This document shows, one piece after another, positions 49,488-63,091 of a stretch of 64,000 nucleotides of DNA. Under the pieces are notes generated by a model. It did no database searches and was not told the DNA's origin. It saw nothing but the letters and a program-made list of their open reading frames with translations. The position numbers were made by a program, and so were the translations under genes. Every line of letters starts with the position of its first letter. Position 1 is the first letter of the stretch. This DNA is from Pantoea agglomerans (GTDB lineage: Bacteria > Pseudomonadota > Gammaproteobacteria > Enterobacterales > Enterobacteriaceae): the NCBI RefSeq assembly GCF_020149765.1, contig NZ_CP083809.1, forward strand, positions 2,170,001 through 2,234,000. Direction: 5' to 3'.

Positions 49488-50033
49488 TTACTGCGCCAGC
49501 GCCTGCTGAATGCTCTGCTGGATAACGGCGTCGTCCGGCGTCATATCCGGCGCGAAACGCTTCACTACCTCGCCCTGACGGTTAATCAGGAATTTTTCGA
49601 AGTTCCACAGAATATCGCCAGGCGCTTTGGGCGCACGGCCTTTGCTCGCCATGCGCTCGTAGAAGCCGCTGCCTTCCGGGCGCACCGCCTCCGGCTGCGC
49701 CGCGATCAGCTGTGTATAGAGCGGATGGCGCGCCGGACCGTTGACCTCCCCTTTGGCCAGCATGGGAAAGGTGACGCCGTAGGTGGTGCTGCAAAACGTT
49801 TTGATCTCTTCGTTGCTGCCCGGCTCCTGCTCAAGAAACTGGTTGCAGGGAAAGCCGAGCACGCTGAAGCCCTGCGCCTGATACTGCTGCTGCAGCGCTT
49901 CCAGCTGCTCATACTGCGGCGTAAGGCCGCACTTCGACGCCACGTTAACCACCAGCAGCACCTTGCCCTGCCACTTTTCCAGCGTGGTTTTCTCACCGTC
50001 GATGGTCATCAGTTCAGTTTGATAAAGGCTCAT
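49488..50033 (-). CDS. btuE: Glutathione/thioredoxin peroxidase BtuE
   Basis: This 181-residue GPx-family peroxidase reduces peroxides in the cytoplasm and is dispensable for B12 transport. Catalytic Cys 35 is in NVASKCGLTPQYEQLE; the conserved LGFPCNQFLEQEPGSNEEI follows with the Gln, and the Trp/Asn in DILWNFEKFLI. It lies inside the btuCED operon, as in E. coli (183 aa). Confidence 0.94.
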   Translation of the reverse strand: MSLYQTELMTIDGEKTTLEKWQGKVLLVVNVASKCGLTPQYEQLEALQQQYQAQGFSVLGFPCNQFLEQEPGSNEEIKTFCSTTYGVTFPMLAKGEVNGPARHPLYTQLIAAQPEAVRPEGSGFYERMASKGRAPKAPGDILWNFEKFLINRQGEVVKRFAPDMTPDDAVIQQSIQQALAQ

Positions 50034-50071
50034 AAAAGTCTCCTGTAGAGGAAGCAGAAAGCCAGCCGAAG

Positions 50072-51055
50072 CTAGCGCGAAGATTTGACTAACAGCGCGA
50101 TAAACAGCGGCGCGCCGAGCGTGGCGGTCACGACCCCTATCGGCAGCTCCGCCGCGGTAAGCGCCAGGCGCGCAATAATGTCGGCGGCGAGCAGCACCGC
50201 CGCGCCCGCCAGCGCTGACGCAGGCAGCAGATAGCGATGGTCGCTGATGCCGCTAAGGCGCAGCAGGTGCGGGATCACCAGGCCGACAAAGCCGATAGCG
50301 CCCGCCATCGCGACGCTGACGCCCACCAGCCACCCCATCGCCAGCACCAGCGCATTGCGCCAGAAAAAGAGCGACAGGCCCAGCTGCTGCGCCGAGGTTT
50401 CGCCAAGCGCCAGCAAATTAAGCACGCGCGCCGTGGCGAGCAGCCCAGCGGTAACCGGCAGCAGCGCCAGCATCATCCAGCCGTAGCGCCAGTCGATGCC
50501 GCTAAAGCCGCCCATCATCCAGTACATCAGCTGACGCAGATCGAGGCTGGTGCTGAAGTAGACCGCCCAGGTCATAATGGCGCTGCAGATAATGCCGAGC
50601 GCCACGCCGGTAAGCAGCAGCCGGGTGACGGAGAGCTGTCGGTGCGCGAAATGCAGCAGGATCAGGGTAATAAGCAGCGCGCCCGCCATCGCCGCCAGGC
50701 TCAGGCTCCAGAGTGAGCCGCTGCCGAACAGCACGCCCAGCACCAGCCCGATGCCGGCGCCGTTAGAGACGCCGAGCAGGCCCGGCTCCGCCAGCGGATT
50801 GGTAAACAGCGCCTGCATCACTACGCCGCAGACCGCCAGCGCCGCGCCGACCAGCACCACCGCCAGGGTGCGCGGCAGGCGCAGCTGCCAGACGAACAGC
50901 CGGCCGCTGTCGCCTGACCACTGGGCTGGCGCGATCCAGCTGTCGCCCGCACAGAGGCTAAGCACCATTAACGCCAGAAGAACCAGACCGAGCGCCGTAA
51001 GCACGCGACGACTGCGGCGATCCGCCTGATAAGCAAGCTGATCCAGCAGGGACAT
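50072..51055 (-). CDS. btuC: Vitamin B12 ABC transporter permease BtuC
   Basis: This 327-residue inner-membrane permease has about ten helices and is close to E. coli BtuC (326). Conserved segments are [57 protein letters not shown], and [16 protein letters not shown], the last being the coupling helix. The ATG at 51055 is chosen; the frame extends to 51220 but upstream codons are not conserved. No cobalamin riboswitch is apparent in the short upstream gap. Confidence 0.94.
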   Translation of the reverse strand: MSLLDQLAYQADRRSRRVLTALGLVLLALMVLSLCAGDSWIAPAQWSGDSGRLFVWQLRLPRTLAVVLVGAALAVCGVVMQALFTNPLAEPGLLGVSNGAGIGLVLGVLFGSGSLWSLSLAAMAGALLITLILLHFAHRQLSVTRLLLTGVALGIICSAIMTWAVYFSTSLDLRQLMYWMMGGFSGIDWRYGWMMLALLPVTAGLLATARVLNLLALGETSAQQLGLSLFFWRNALVLAMGWLVGVSVAMAGAIGFVGLVIPHLLRLSGISDHRYLLPASALAGAAVLLAADIIARLALTAAELPIGVVTATLGAPLFIALLVKSSR

Positions 51056-51155
51056 AATTTGGGGATTCGCTGAGAAAACAGAGATTTGATTGTAGAGAGA
51101 TTGGCGGAAAAAGAAAGGCTGACGTAGGCGGCGCCCACGGGCGCCGCAGAGAGGG

Positions 51156-51500
51156 TTAGCTGTGGTCCGGACGCGGCGGCAGCGGCTCGCCGTGCGGCTG
51201 ACGGCTGTTGTGCGACGCATTATCGCGCTTTGCCGTCGCCCTGCCGTGCCCGGGGCGCTGCGCCTGCCAGCCGTTACCGTTCCAGTAGCCGTGCGGCCCT
51301 TTTAGTCCGACGCTGCGGCCGTGGTGCGCCTGCCACCATTTCGCGGTACGCCAGCTGTAGCCGTCCCAGTAGTTGCCACGATGGTCGCGCTCGCCAATAT
51401 GGGCGCTGACGCCCGGCGCAGTATCAGGGTGCGGCGCATTCGCGCTCGCCAGCAGCGGCATCCCCAGCAGGAGGCTTAAAAGCAGTGCGGTTTTTTTCAT
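51156..51500 (-). CDS. Small secreted DUF2502 (YpeC-like) protein
   Basis: This 114-residue protein has a signal peptide ([20 protein letters not shown]). The mature part is rich in His, Gly, Trp and Arg; [22 protein letters not shown] resembles the YpeC/DUF2502 signature. It should be periplasmic and its function is unknown. The ATG at 51500 is chosen by the signal sequence. It is inserted between ihfA and btuC, which are adjacent in E. coli. Confidence 0.75.
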   Translation of the reverse strand: MKKTALLLSLLLGMPLLASANAPHPDTAPGVSAHIGERDHRGNYWDGYSWRTAKWWQAHHGRSVGLKGPHGYWNGNGWQAQRPGHGRATAKRDNASHNSRQPHGEPLPPRPDHS

Positions 51501-51672
51501 TACGGGACTCTCTTGTTGTCTGTCGCCGCAGTTATAGCAAAAGCGTCCTGGGTGTCACTATCGGCGCAGGCGGATTTTCAGCTTATTTCCCATAAGCTTA
51601 CAGAATGCTGACACAGTGAAGGGATTCGGCAGAAAGAGGAGAAGACGCGCGGCGCAGCGGTGAAAGGCAATG

Positions 51673-51698
51673 AAAAAGGCCGCATAAGCGGCCTTTTT
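51673..51698. terminator. Terminator after ihfA
   Basis: The 11-bp stem aaaaaggccgc/gcggccttttt with a 4-nt loop lies just after the ihfA stop and closes the long translation operon on the minus strand. Confidence 0.93.
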
Positions 51699-51714
51699 AG
51701 AACACTGAAATCGG

Positions 51715-52017
51715 TCAGTCGTTATCTTTCGGAGAAGCGTTTTCGACGCGGCTTTTCAGCTTCTGACCCGGGCGGAACGTTACCACGCGGCGCGCGGTAA
51801 TTGGAATATCTTCCCCCGTTTTTGGATTCCTGCCTGGACGCTGATTTTTATCGCGCAGGTCGAAATTACCAAACCCAGACAGTTTTACCTGTTCACCATT
51901 CTCCAGAGCGCGGCGAACCTCTTCAAAAAACAGCTCCACTAGCTCTTTTGCGTCGCGTTTGCTCAGCCCAAGCTTCTCAAACAGGTACTCTGACATTTCA
52001 GCTTTTGTAAGCGCCAT
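51715..52017 (-). CDS. ihfA: Integration host factor subunit alpha
   Basis: This 100-residue subunit of the DNA-bending IHF heterodimer is nearly identical to E. coli IhfA (99): [25 protein letters not shown], then [26 protein letters not shown] with the Pro that intercalates DNA, and [15 protein letters not shown]. It follows pheT after 4 nt and is the last gene of the thrS-ihfA operon. Confidence 0.98.
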   Translation of the reverse strand: MALTKAEMSEYLFEKLGLSKRDAKELVELFFEEVRRALENGEQVKLSGFGNFDLRDKNQRPGRNPKTGEDIPITARRVVTFRPGQKLKSRVENASPKDND

Positions 52018-52021
52018 AGGT

Positions 52022-54409
52022 TCAATCCCTCAAGGTTGCCTGGAATCGCTCTTTTAATGCCGCAACGCATTTGCCAACGGTCGCGGCAATCTCCTCTTCT
52101 TCGAGTGTCCGGCTGGTATCCTGCAAAATCAGGCTGATGGCGAGGCTCTTGAAACCCTCTTCAACGCCCTTACCGCGGTACACGTCAAACAAGTTTACGC
52201 CAACTACCTGATTTACGCCAACTTTCTTACACTCGGCGATGATATCTGCTGCAGGGACGTTTTCAGCCACGACCACAGCGATATCGCGACGGTTCGCCGG
52301 GAAGCGTGAAATCTCGCGCGCTTCAGGCAGGACGCGGTCTGCGACCTTATTCCAAAGCAGTTCAAAGACTAAGGTGCGGCCGTTGAGATCCAGCTTACGT
52401 TCCAGCTCGGGATGAACTACTCCGATAAATCCGATTCGTTCATCATGCAAATAAATCGCCGCGCTCTGCCCCGGATGCAGCGCCGGATTCGCTTCGGCAC
52501 GGAAGCGAATCTCGTCCAGCTTGCCGGTTAAATCGAGCAGCGATTCTAAATCGCCTTTCAAATCATAGAAGTCAACCGCCTGACGCGCCAGATCCCAGTG
52601 TTCTTCATTGCGGTTACCGCTCAGCACGCCCGCCAGCATAAGATCCTGACGGATACCTAAATTCGCCTGGGTATCAGGCACAAAGCGTAAACCGCTCTCA
52701 AACAGGCGCACGCGGCCCTGCTGGCGGTTCTGGTTGTAGACCACCGCGCTCAGCAGGCCGGTCCACAGCGACAGGCGCATCGCCGACATATCGCTGGAGA
52801 TCGGGCTTGGCAGGATCAGCGCCTCTTCGCCCGGATGCAGCAGCTGCTGGATTTTCGGGTCGACAAAGCTGTAGGTGATCGCTTCCTGGTAGCCTTTATC
52901 CACCAGCAGGGTTTTGGCACGCTTCAGCGACAGATCCGCCTCGCGGTGCTGCGTCATCACCAGAGCTGCCTGCACCGGCACGTCCGGGATATTGTTATAG
53001 CCGTAGACGCGCGCGACCTCTTCAATCAGATCCTCTTCGATCGCCATGTCGAAGCGCCAGCCTGGTGCCACCGCTTTCCACTCCCCCTGACCTGCCGTCA
53101 CGTCACAGCCAAGACGCGTCAGGATGTCGGTGACCTGCTCATCGGCAACGGCGTGGCCAATCAGGCGATCCAGCTTCTCGCGGCGCAGCGTGATGGTGGC
53201 ACGCTGCGGCAGCGCGGCCTCGTGCGTCTGGTCGATAACCGGGCCAGCCTCACCGCCACAAATTTCCAGCAGCAGCTGGGTCGCGCGCTCGATAGCCTGA
53301 TACTGCATCGTCGGATCAACGCCGCGCTCGTAGCGGTGTGAGGCGTCGGTGTGCAGGCCGTGACGGCGCGCGCGGCCGACAATCGCCAGCGGATCGAACC
53401 AGGCGCACTCAAACAGAATGTTCTGCGTCTCTTCGTTCACGCCGGAATGCTCGCCGCCGAAGATACCGCCCATCGCCAGCGCTTTATGGTGATCGGCGAT
53501 CACCAGCGTGTCGCTGCTGAGTTTTGCTTCGCTACCGTCGAGCAGCGTCAGGGTTTCACCCTCTTCCGCCATGCGCACCACGATGCCGCCGTCGATGCGG
53601 TCGAGGTCGAAGGCGTGCATCGGCTGGCCCAGCTCAAGCAGCACGTAGTTGGTGATATCCACCACCGGATCGATAGAGCGAATGCCGCAGCGGCGCAGCT
53701 TTTCACGCATCCAGAGCGGCGTAGCGGCTTTGACGTTGATGCCTTTCACCACGCGGCCCAGGTAGCGCGGGCAGGCGTTGGTCGCGTCAACGCGGATCGG
53801 GAAGGTGTCGCCAATGGTGGCGGCTACCGGGTCGATCGTCGGCGCGGTGAGCGGCAGGCTGTTCAGCACCGCTACATCACGCGCGATGCCGATAATGCCC
53901 AGGCAGTCGGCGCGGTTCGGCGTGACGCTGATCTCAATGGTGTTGTCGTTCAGCTTCAGGTAGTCGCGGATATCGCTGCCTACCGGCGCATCGCCCGGCA
54001 GCTCGATAATGCCGTTGTGATCGTCGGAAATGCCCAGCTCGGAGAAAGAGCAGAGCATGCCCTCCGACGGCTCGCCGCGCAGCTTAGCCGCTTTGATCTT
54101 AAAGTCGCCCGGCAGCACCGCGCCCACGGTGGCGACCGCCACCTTGAGACCCTGACGGCAGTTCGGCGCGCCGCAGACGATATCCAGCAGGCGATCGCCG
54201 CCGACGTTGACCTTGGTGACGCGCAGCTTGTCGGCGTTAGGGTGCTGACCGCACTCCACAACTTCGCCGACCACTACGCCGTGAAACGCGCCGGCAACCG
54301 GCTCAACGCCGTCCACTTCCAGACCGGCCATGGTGATCTGTTCAGAAAGGGCAGCGCTGTCCAGAGCCGGGTTTACCCATTCGCGTAACCAGAGTTCACT
54401 GAATTTCAT
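52022..54409 (-). CDS. pheT: Phenylalanyl-tRNA synthetase beta subunit
   Basis: PheT is the 795-residue beta chain of the alpha2-beta2 enzyme, the E. coli length. Domains in order: N-terminal tRNA-binding/EMAP-like region ([19 protein letters not shown]), B3/B4 editing region, B5 ([15 protein letters not shown] lies beyond it in the catalytic-like core), and the C-terminal FDX-ACB domain ([18 protein letters not shown]). It charges tRNA-Phe together with PheS, 14 nt upstream. Confidence 0.97.
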   Translation of the reverse strand: MKFSELWLREWVNPALDSAALSEQITMAGLEVDGVEPVAGAFHGVVVGEVVECGQHPNADKLRVTKVNVGGDRLLDIVCGAPNCRQGLKVAVATVGAVLPGDFKIKAAKLRGEPSEGMLCSFSELGISDDHNGIIELPGDAPVGSDIRDYLKLNDNTIEISVTPNRADCLGIIGIARDVAVLNSLPLTAPTIDPVAATIGDTFPIRVDATNACPRYLGRVVKGINVKAATPLWMREKLRRCGIRSIDPVVDITNYVLLELGQPMHAFDLDRIDGGIVVRMAEEGETLTLLDGSEAKLSSDTLVIADHHKALAMGGIFGGEHSGVNEETQNILFECAWFDPLAIVGRARRHGLHTDASHRYERGVDPTMQYQAIERATQLLLEICGGEAGPVIDQTHEAALPQRATITLRREKLDRLIGHAVADEQVTDILTRLGCDVTAGQGEWKAVAPGWRFDMAIEEDLIEEVARVYGYNNIPDVPVQAALVMTQHREADLSLKRAKTLLVDKGYQEAITYSFVDPKIQQLLHPGEEALILPSPISSDMSAMRLSLWTGLLSAVVYNQNRQQGRVRLFESGLRFVPDTQANLGIRQDLMLAGVLSGNRNEEHWDLARQAVDFYDLKGDLESLLDLTGKLDEIRFRAEANPALHPGQSAAIYLHDERIGFIGVVHPELERKLDLNGRTLVFELLWNKVADRVLPEAREISRFPANRRDIAVVVAENVPAADIIAECKKVGVNQVVGVNLFDVYRGKGVEEGFKSLAISLILQDTSRTLEEEEIAATVGKCVAALKERFQATLRD

Positions 54410-54423
54410 TGGATAACCTGCCC

Positions 54424-55458
<1,035 letters not shown>

Positions 55459-55477
55459 TCATGCTTCGCCAGAAACA

Positions 55478-55504
55478 CGAAAGCCTCCACGAGGGAGGCT
55501 TTCG
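55478..55504 (-). terminator. Attenuator of pheST
   Basis: An 11-bp stem (cgaaagcctcc/ggaggctttcg, 5-nt loop) lies between pheM and pheS. It is the expected transcription attenuator read after the Phe-rich leader peptide, though its following T run is short (CGTGTTTCT). Confidence 0.8.
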
Positions 55505-55548
55505 GCGCGATTTTTCGTTTCTTTTCTATGCGCAAAAGCCCCTGAGTT

Positions 55549-55593
55549 TCAGGTGCTAAAGTAAAAAAAGAAACGGAAAATAGCAGCGTTCAT
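55549..55593 (-). CDS. pheM: pheST leader peptide PheM
   Basis: This 14-residue leader peptide, [14 protein letters not shown], is identical to that of E. coli. Five Phe codons allow ribosome stalling when charged tRNA-Phe is scarce, so that transcription passes the attenuator into pheS-pheT. Confidence 0.95.
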
Positions 55594-55627
55594 GCTTGCG
55601 TTACCTTGCTGTGACTCTGAGGGCACT

Positions 55628-55656
55628 ATTGAAAAGCCCTGCGGTGAAAATGTCAA
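55628..55656 (-). promoter_or_regulatory. pheM-pheST promoter
   Basis: On the minus strand TTGACA (55656-55651) and TTCAAT (55633-55628) are 17 bp apart, with the predicted start about 28 nt before pheM. Confidence 0.72.
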
Positions 55657-55681
55657 TCTTTTGCTTGAGTTACAGGCAATA

Positions 55682-55705
55682 AAAAAGGGAGCAAGCTCCC
55701 TTTTT
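55682..55705 (-). terminator. Terminator after rplT
   Basis: The 11-bp stem aaaaagggagc/gctcccttttt with a 2-nt loop lies just after rplT, separating the infC-rpmI-rplT transcripts from the pheM promoter. Confidence 0.9.
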
Positions 55706-55713
55706 CATCTGAC

Positions 55714-56085
<372 letters not shown>

Positions 56086-56168
56086 TCAATATTCTGTGAT
56101 GCCTGTATTTCCTGCCGGCCTGGGGCCGTAATGCAGAAACGTCGAGGCAGATTTATAAAAAAGTTAAC

Positions 56169-56390
<222 letters not shown>

Positions 56391-56465
56391 TTAATAAAAC
56401 GAATCAGACAGGCGAACAAAGATCCGCACAGCGCGAACGCTGCGCGGTCAATGTTACTTGAAAGC

Positions 56466-58941
<2,476 letters not shown>

Positions 58942-58962
58942 TTAATATCCTTAATTGCAGTG

Positions 58963-58983
58963 GTAAGCCACACGAAAGCTTAC
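58963..58983 (-). promoter_or_regulatory. ThrRS translational operator, anticodon-arm mimic
   Basis: In the mRNA a 6-bp stem (GUAAGC/GCUUAC) closes a 9-nt loop UUUCGUGUG. The CGU lies at -33 to -31 from the AUG, where E. coli thrS has the anticodon-like loop recognised by ThrRS. Confidence 0.75.
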
Positions 58984-59131
58984 ATACAACATTGAGTAGA
59001 AGTGATTGCCCGGCGCGATGTCAGACCCACATTGTCGGAATGACGCCGGGAATTGTAGTGCGCCGCAGATGATAACAGCTTTGCGCGGTGAGCAAAACCC
59101 GTCCCCCTGCGGCTAAGTTGAGGAACAGACG

Positions 59132-59157
59132 AAAAAAAACCGCAGCCAGGCTGCGGT
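59132..59157 (-). terminator. Terminator after ydiY
   Basis: Minus-strand stem ccgcagcc/ggctgcgg followed by T8, 24 nt after the ydiY stop. Confidence 0.9.
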
Positions 59158-59179
59158 CAGGAAGCGATGACGCCGCGAA

Positions 59180-59941
59180 TTACATCGCGTAGGTCAGCAT
59201 AATGCTGGTTTTGGTATCGGTGCGATCGGGCGCGGACTCTGGCGGGTTGTTATTCCAGGTCACGTTGTACGCCAGCTTCAGCGCGAAGTGATCGTTGATG
59301 CCAACCTGCAGGCCGGTTTCCGAGTTGACGGTGGTGTCTTCGCCGAAGCTGCTCAGCACCGACACGCCCTGAATAAATTTGGTGTTGTCGGTGAGCTGCC
59401 ACTGGTAGCTCAGCGCGCCGTAGCCCAGCGCTTTGGTTTCGCTGCCGCCGTCGTGGAAATCGTCATAGCGCACGCCCGGACCAAATTCCGCACGCAGCGA
59501 ATGGATCGGCCCGCTCAGGATCTGACGACCGTAACCGGCGGTAAGCACATCGCGCGAATCGTAGCCGTTAAAGCGGTCGCTCAGCCAGCTCGCCTGACCA
59601 AACAGGTAGTCGAAGCTGTTGAGGTTGTAGCGCGAACGGCCGCCGATGCTGTAGGTTTCAGATGAGCGCTCGTCGTTAGAGGAGGTGTTCGCCGCGTTGC
59701 CCCACAGGCTGTAAGCCATGGCGCTCTGATACCACGTCATATTGGTTTGCGCCGTCAGCGAGGAGCTGGTGGTGTTACCAGTCTGCGCCAGATAGCCTGC
59801 GGAGGCGCTGCCGTCGAACGGCTTTTTCGCCGTTGAAGGATCGTCCATCGCGGTAAAAACGGTGTTGTCAGCCAATGCCTGATGGCAAAACGCGCCGGCT
59901 GAAAGCAAAAGAACAGCTGAGAGCTTATGAAGCACTTTCAT
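59180..59941 (-). CDS. ydiY: DUF481 outer-membrane protein YdiY
   Basis: This 253-residue protein has a signal peptide (to about residue 25) and a beta-rich mature part with alternating pattern, ending in MLTYAM with a C-terminal aromatic-containing strand, as in small outer-membrane barrels. NTVFTAMDDPSTAKKPF, GYLAQTGNT, NTSSNDERSSETYSIGGRSR and NVTWNNNPPESAPDRTD match E. coli YdiY (252 aa). In E. coli it is acid-inducible; its function is unknown. Confidence 0.93.
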   Translation of the reverse strand: MKVLHKLSAVLLLSAGAFCHQALADNTVFTAMDDPSTAKKPFDGSASAGYLAQTGNTTSSSLTAQTNMTWYQSAMAYSLWGNAANTSSNDERSSETYSIGGRSRYNLNSFDYLFGQASWLSDRFNGYDSRDVLTAGYGRQILSGPIHSLRAEFGPGVRYDDFHDGGSETKALGYGALSYQWQLTDNTKFIQGVSVLSSFGEDTTVNSETGLQVGINDHFALKLAYNVTWNNNPPESAPDRTDTKTSIMLTYAM

Positions 59942-60295
59942 TTATATGTGACCCGTACGACAGTTTAAAAAAGAGTGAGTGTGAAGCGTTTTGCCGGCCA
60001 ATCAATGCAATTTACGGTAAGTATTGTAAAAAAGTATTAACCAGCCCGAAACATGCATTTTCCGCGCGATCCCGCCTGATTATTGGGACTTTTCCGATTA
60101 ACGAGGCGCATTACAGATCGGGATCGAACAAAACGCAGCGGAGATACTACAAGATTTTTCTGAACGGCGCGTCTGCGGCTTTACCCAGGTTTACTTTTAT
60201 GTCTGTCCTGAATAACGGCTTTATCCTGTTCATTATTCGCGCAATTTTTCACTATGGTCTACGCTGTGCACAGTCATGCCGCACAGAGGTGAAAC
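59942..60295. other. Intergenic region between ydiY and ydiZ
   Basis: This 354-bp divergent region should carry both promoters. It is AT-rich near ydiY. I find no pfkB, which lies here in E. coli, nor any remnant I can recognise. Confidence 0.5.
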
Positions 60296-60586
60296 ATGAG
60301 CGACGATCTCAAGCGTTACATTGTCACATTTCACTATCAGGAATCGGGCCTGGGCGATATTCAGGCGCTTAACAGCGCCATGATCGCCGCGGGCTTTAGC
60401 ACCACGCTTAACGATGACCAGGGCCACCCGCACGAGCTGGGCACCAACAGCTTTGGCCTGGTCAGCGCCCTGTCGCCAGAGGATCTGCAGCGTCAGGCCG
60501 TCGCCGCAGGCGAAAGCGTGCTGCACCAGCAGCCCGAGGTCGCTGTCACGACGCTGGAGGCGTTTTTAGGCGACGCAACGCCCTGA
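60296..60586 (+). CDS. ydiZ: Conserved hypothetical protein YdiZ
   Basis: This 96-residue cytoplasmic protein has the length and position (before yniA) of E. coli YdiZ, whose function is unknown. It starts MSDDLKRYIVTFHYQESGLG behind GAGGTG and contains TTLNDDQGHPHELGTNSFGL. No domain is recognised. The assignment rests mainly on position and length. Confidence 0.7.
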   Translation: MSDDLKRYIVTFHYQESGLGDIQALNSAMIAAGFSTTLNDDQGHPHELGTNSFGLVSALSPEDLQRQAVAAGESVLHQQPEVAVTTLEAFLGDATP

Positions 60587-60721
60587 CCGCGCTCGCCATC
60601 CGTTCCGGTAAGCTGTGCGCAAGCGCGGGTTTTCAGCGATAAAGAGACGGTACAATCGTTTTTATGTCGCAGACCACTCTGACTGACATCGCAGCCTGAC
60701 AGGTTAAAAGAGGATCGCCCA

Positions 60722-61615
60722 ATGTGGAACGCTATTAGTCGTTTGTTAAGCGAACAGTTTGGCCATGCCGAAATTACCGAACGCCATGAACTCCCCGGCG
60801 GAGATGTGCATCCCGCCTGGCGTCTTCGCTATGGCGAGCATGACGTCTTTATGAAGTGCAACAGCCGTGACATGCTCACCCTTTTCACCTGGGAAGCCGA
60901 TCAGCTGGCGCTGCTGGCGCGCACCCAAAGCGTCCGCGTGCCGGCGGTTTACGGCGTCGGGCACCATCGCGATCAGAGCTTTCTGCTACTGGAATATATT
61001 GCGCCGCAGCCGCTGGATGCGGAGAACGCCTTCCAGCTGGGCCAGCAGCTGGCGCGGCTGCACCAGTGGAGCGAACAGGCGCAGTTCGGCCTCGACTTCG
61101 ATAACAATATTACCACCACGCCGCAGCCCAACAGCTGGCTGCGCCGCTGGTCGTTTTTCTTTGCGGAACAGCGCATCGGCTGGCAGCTTCAGCTGGCAGA
61201 AGAGAAAGGCATCGCCTACGGCAATACGGAAGAGATTGTTAACTGCGTGCAGCGCGCGCTGGCCACGCACCAGCCGCAGCCTTCCCTGCTGCATGGCGAT
61301 CTCTGGCCGGCCAACTGCGCCGGCAGCGCCAGCGGCCCGTGGCTGTTCGATCCCGCCTGTTACTGGGGCGACCGCGAATGCGATCTGGCGATGCTCGGCT
61401 GGTTTCCCGATCTGCCGCGTCAAATTTATGAAGGCTATCAGTCGGTCTGGCCGCTGCCCGACGGCTTCTCACAGCGCCAGCCGGTCTATCAGCTCTACTA
61501 CCTGCTTAACCGCGCCAACGTTTTTGGCGGCAGCTGGCTCAGCGAGGCGCGGTTTGCGGTTGCGCGCCTGCTGGAAGAGGACGCGCTGGCGCAGCGTCAG
61601 GCCAGACCGGCCTGA
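60722..61615 (+). CDS. yniA: Fructosamine kinase family protein YniA
   Basis: This 297-residue kinase-fold enzyme (E. coli YniA 286) probably phosphorylates ketosamines or related sugars to repair glycation. Motifs: ELPGGDVHPAWRL with the N-lobe Lys in VFMKCNSRDML, LLLEYIAP at the hinge, catalytic HGDLWPANC (near 198) and metal-binding FDPACYWGDRECDLAM, all of the fructosamine-3-kinase family. It is convergent with yniB, whose stop is 5 nt away. Confidence 0.93.
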   Translation: MWNAISRLLSEQFGHAEITERHELPGGDVHPAWRLRYGEHDVFMKCNSRDMLTLFTWEADQLALLARTQSVRVPAVYGVGHHRDQSFLLLEYIAPQPLDAENAFQLGQQLARLHQWSEQAQFGLDFDNNITTTPQPNSWLRRWSFFFAEQRIGWQLQLAEEKGIAYGNTEEIVNCVQRALATHQPQPSLLHGDLWPANCAGSASGPWLFDPACYWGDRECDLAMLGWFPDLPRQIYEGYQSVWPLPDGFSQRQPVYQLYYLLNRANVFGGSWLSEARFAVARLLEEDALAQRQARPA

Positions 61616-61619
61616 CCCG

Positions 61620-62156
61620 TTACAGAAAGCCGAGCAGCGACAGCGCGAAATAGCCGGCGACGGCGATCACCACCGGCAGGATATAGAGCGGAAAAATCTG
61701 CAGGAAAATCGTGTGGTGCGGCACGCGGATTTTCTCTTCCAGCTGCTGGCGCGTACGGGCGGCGTCGCCGCGCGCCTGCTCCAGAATCAGCTGATCTTCG
61801 ATTCCTTCTTTAATATGACGCACCTGACGCGCCATGCGCGAACCGGACGCTTCCAGCGCCAGACCAACGAATATCAGAATATAGATAATCCAGAAGCCGA
61901 TATTCATCTGGCCGTTAAACTCCGGCACCGGCGAGTTACGCCAGAAGAAGCCGAGGAACGGCGTATTAAAGCGGATCATATCGACAATCACATGGACAAA
62001 GTCGAGCATAACGGCGTCGATGCCCGGCTGTTTTTCACTGTGCCTGAACATAAAGCCCAGCACTGAAATCACGGTCGACAACAGCGCGAGCAAAAAAATC
62101 GCCCAGCCAGCCACTCGCTTAAGGATGGCGATGCGGCCAGCCTGTTGATAAGTCAT
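61620..62156 (-). CDS. yniB: Inner-membrane protein YniB
   Basis: This 178-residue protein has four hydrophobic segments (near 12-32, 65-80, 85-105 and 150-175) with a charged helix containing RQVRHIKEGIEDQLI. It equals E. coli YniB in length and place. Function unknown. It is divergent from hxpB with 143 bp between the starts. Confidence 0.9.
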   Translation of the reverse strand: MTYQQAGRIAILKRVAGWAIFLLALLSTVISVLGFMFRHSEKQPGIDAVMLDFVHVIVDMIRFNTPFLGFFWRNSPVPEFNGQMNIGFWIIYILIFVGLALEASGSRMARQVRHIKEGIEDQLILEQARGDAARTRQQLEEKIRVPHHTIFLQIFPLYILPVVIAVAGYFALSLLGFL

Positions 62157-62299
62157 GGTATCTCCTGTACCTGAATCCAGTTTGCAGCCAGTCTACCTGC
62201 CTGTGGTTTTTATTTCCCGTAAAAAGCGCCGCCTGCACCACTTTCGCGGCGGGCGCCGCCCCATGATAAGGTAGCGCAAATTCGCTAAGGAGCCAGCCG

Positions 62300-62980
62300 A
62301 TGAGTTATACCCGCCCCGTTTATGCCGCCCTGTTCGATATGGATGGCCTGATAATCGACTCCGAACCGCTGTGGGATCGGGCAGAACTGGATATTTTCGC
62401 CACACTGAACGTCGACCTGTCGCGCCGCAGCGAGCTGCCTGACACGCTGGGCCTGCGCATCGATCAGGTGGTGCGCATGTGGTATGAAATTCTGCCCTGG
62501 TCAGGCCCGGATCGGCAGACGGTCACGGCGCGCATTATCGCCCGCGCGCTGGCGCTGATTGAGGAGCAGCGGCCGCTGCTGCCCGGGGTGAAGCAGGCGC
62601 TGCAGCTCTGTCGGGAGCGCGGCCTGAAAACCGGTCTGGTCTCCGCCTCGCCGCTGATGATGCTGGAGCGCGTGCTGGCGCTGTTTGACCTGCGCGACTA
62701 TTTTGACGTGCTGGTCTCCGCTGAAGCGCTGCCCTACAGCAAGCCCCATCCGCAGGTCTATCTCGACGCTGCCGCACAGCTAGGCATCGATCCCCTTAAC
62801 TGCGTCACGCTGGAGGATTCGGTTAACGGTATGATCGCCACCAAAGCGGCGCGGATGCGCTCCGTAGTGGTGCCGCCCGCTGCGCTGCGTGAGGATGCGC
62901 GCTGGTCGCTGGCAGACGTCAAGCTGGACGACCTGACCCAGTTAACCGCCGCGCACCTGCTGGGCGACGTTGCCCACTAG
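62300..62980 (+). CDS. hxpB: Hexitol/2-deoxyglucose-6-phosphatase HxpB (YniC)
   Basis: This 226-residue HAD-superfamily sugar phosphatase has the nucleophile motif LFDMDGLIIDSEPLW (Asp near 13 and 15), motif II in TGLVSASP, the Lys in YSKPHPQVYLDAA and motif IV in CVTLEDSVNG. E. coli HxpB (222 aa) acts on 2-deoxyglucose-6-P, mannitol-1-P and similar. AAGGAG precedes the ATG. Confidence 0.95.
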   Translation: MSYTRPVYAALFDMDGLIIDSEPLWDRAELDIFATLNVDLSRRSELPDTLGLRIDQVVRMWYEILPWSGPDRQTVTARIIARALALIEEQRPLLPGVKQALQLCRERGLKTGLVSASPLMMLERVLALFDLRDYFDVLVSAEALPYSKPHPQVYLDAAAQLGIDPLNCVTLEDSVNGMIATKAARMRSVVVPPAALREDARWSLADVKLDDLTQLTAAHLLGDVAH

Positions 62981-63020
62981 CGGACGCGCGCCGACAGGCC
63001 GATGCCCCCTCTCTACTCTG

Positions 63021-63042
63021 ACCCGCCTTCGGCGGGTTTTTT
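63021..63042 (+). terminator. Terminator after hxpB
   Basis: The stem acccgcc/ggcgggt with a 3-nt loop is followed by T6, 40 nt after the hxpB stop. Confidence 0.92.
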
Positions 63043-63068
63043 CTGACGGCATGATCCCCATCGCAATA

Positions 63069-63087
63069 AATAAAACAGCGTTTCATT
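63069..63087 (+). promoter_or_regulatory. KdgR operator upstream of kduI
   Basis: AATAAAACAGCGTTTCATT fits all 19 positions of the KdgR consensus AATRAAAYRNYRTTTYATT. It lies just upstream of the predicted kduI -35 hexamer. Confidence 0.88.
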
Positions 63088-63091
63088 TTTA

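Noticed and set aside
53351..54388. 345-codon plus-strand frame inside pheT
   Set aside because: Antisense shadow of pheT; composition is His/Arg/Gln-rich and no motif is seen.
59875..60372. 165-codon frame spanning the ydiY-ydiZ gap
   Set aside because: It begins antisense inside the ydiY signal sequence and ends inside ydiZ in another frame; no ribosome site.
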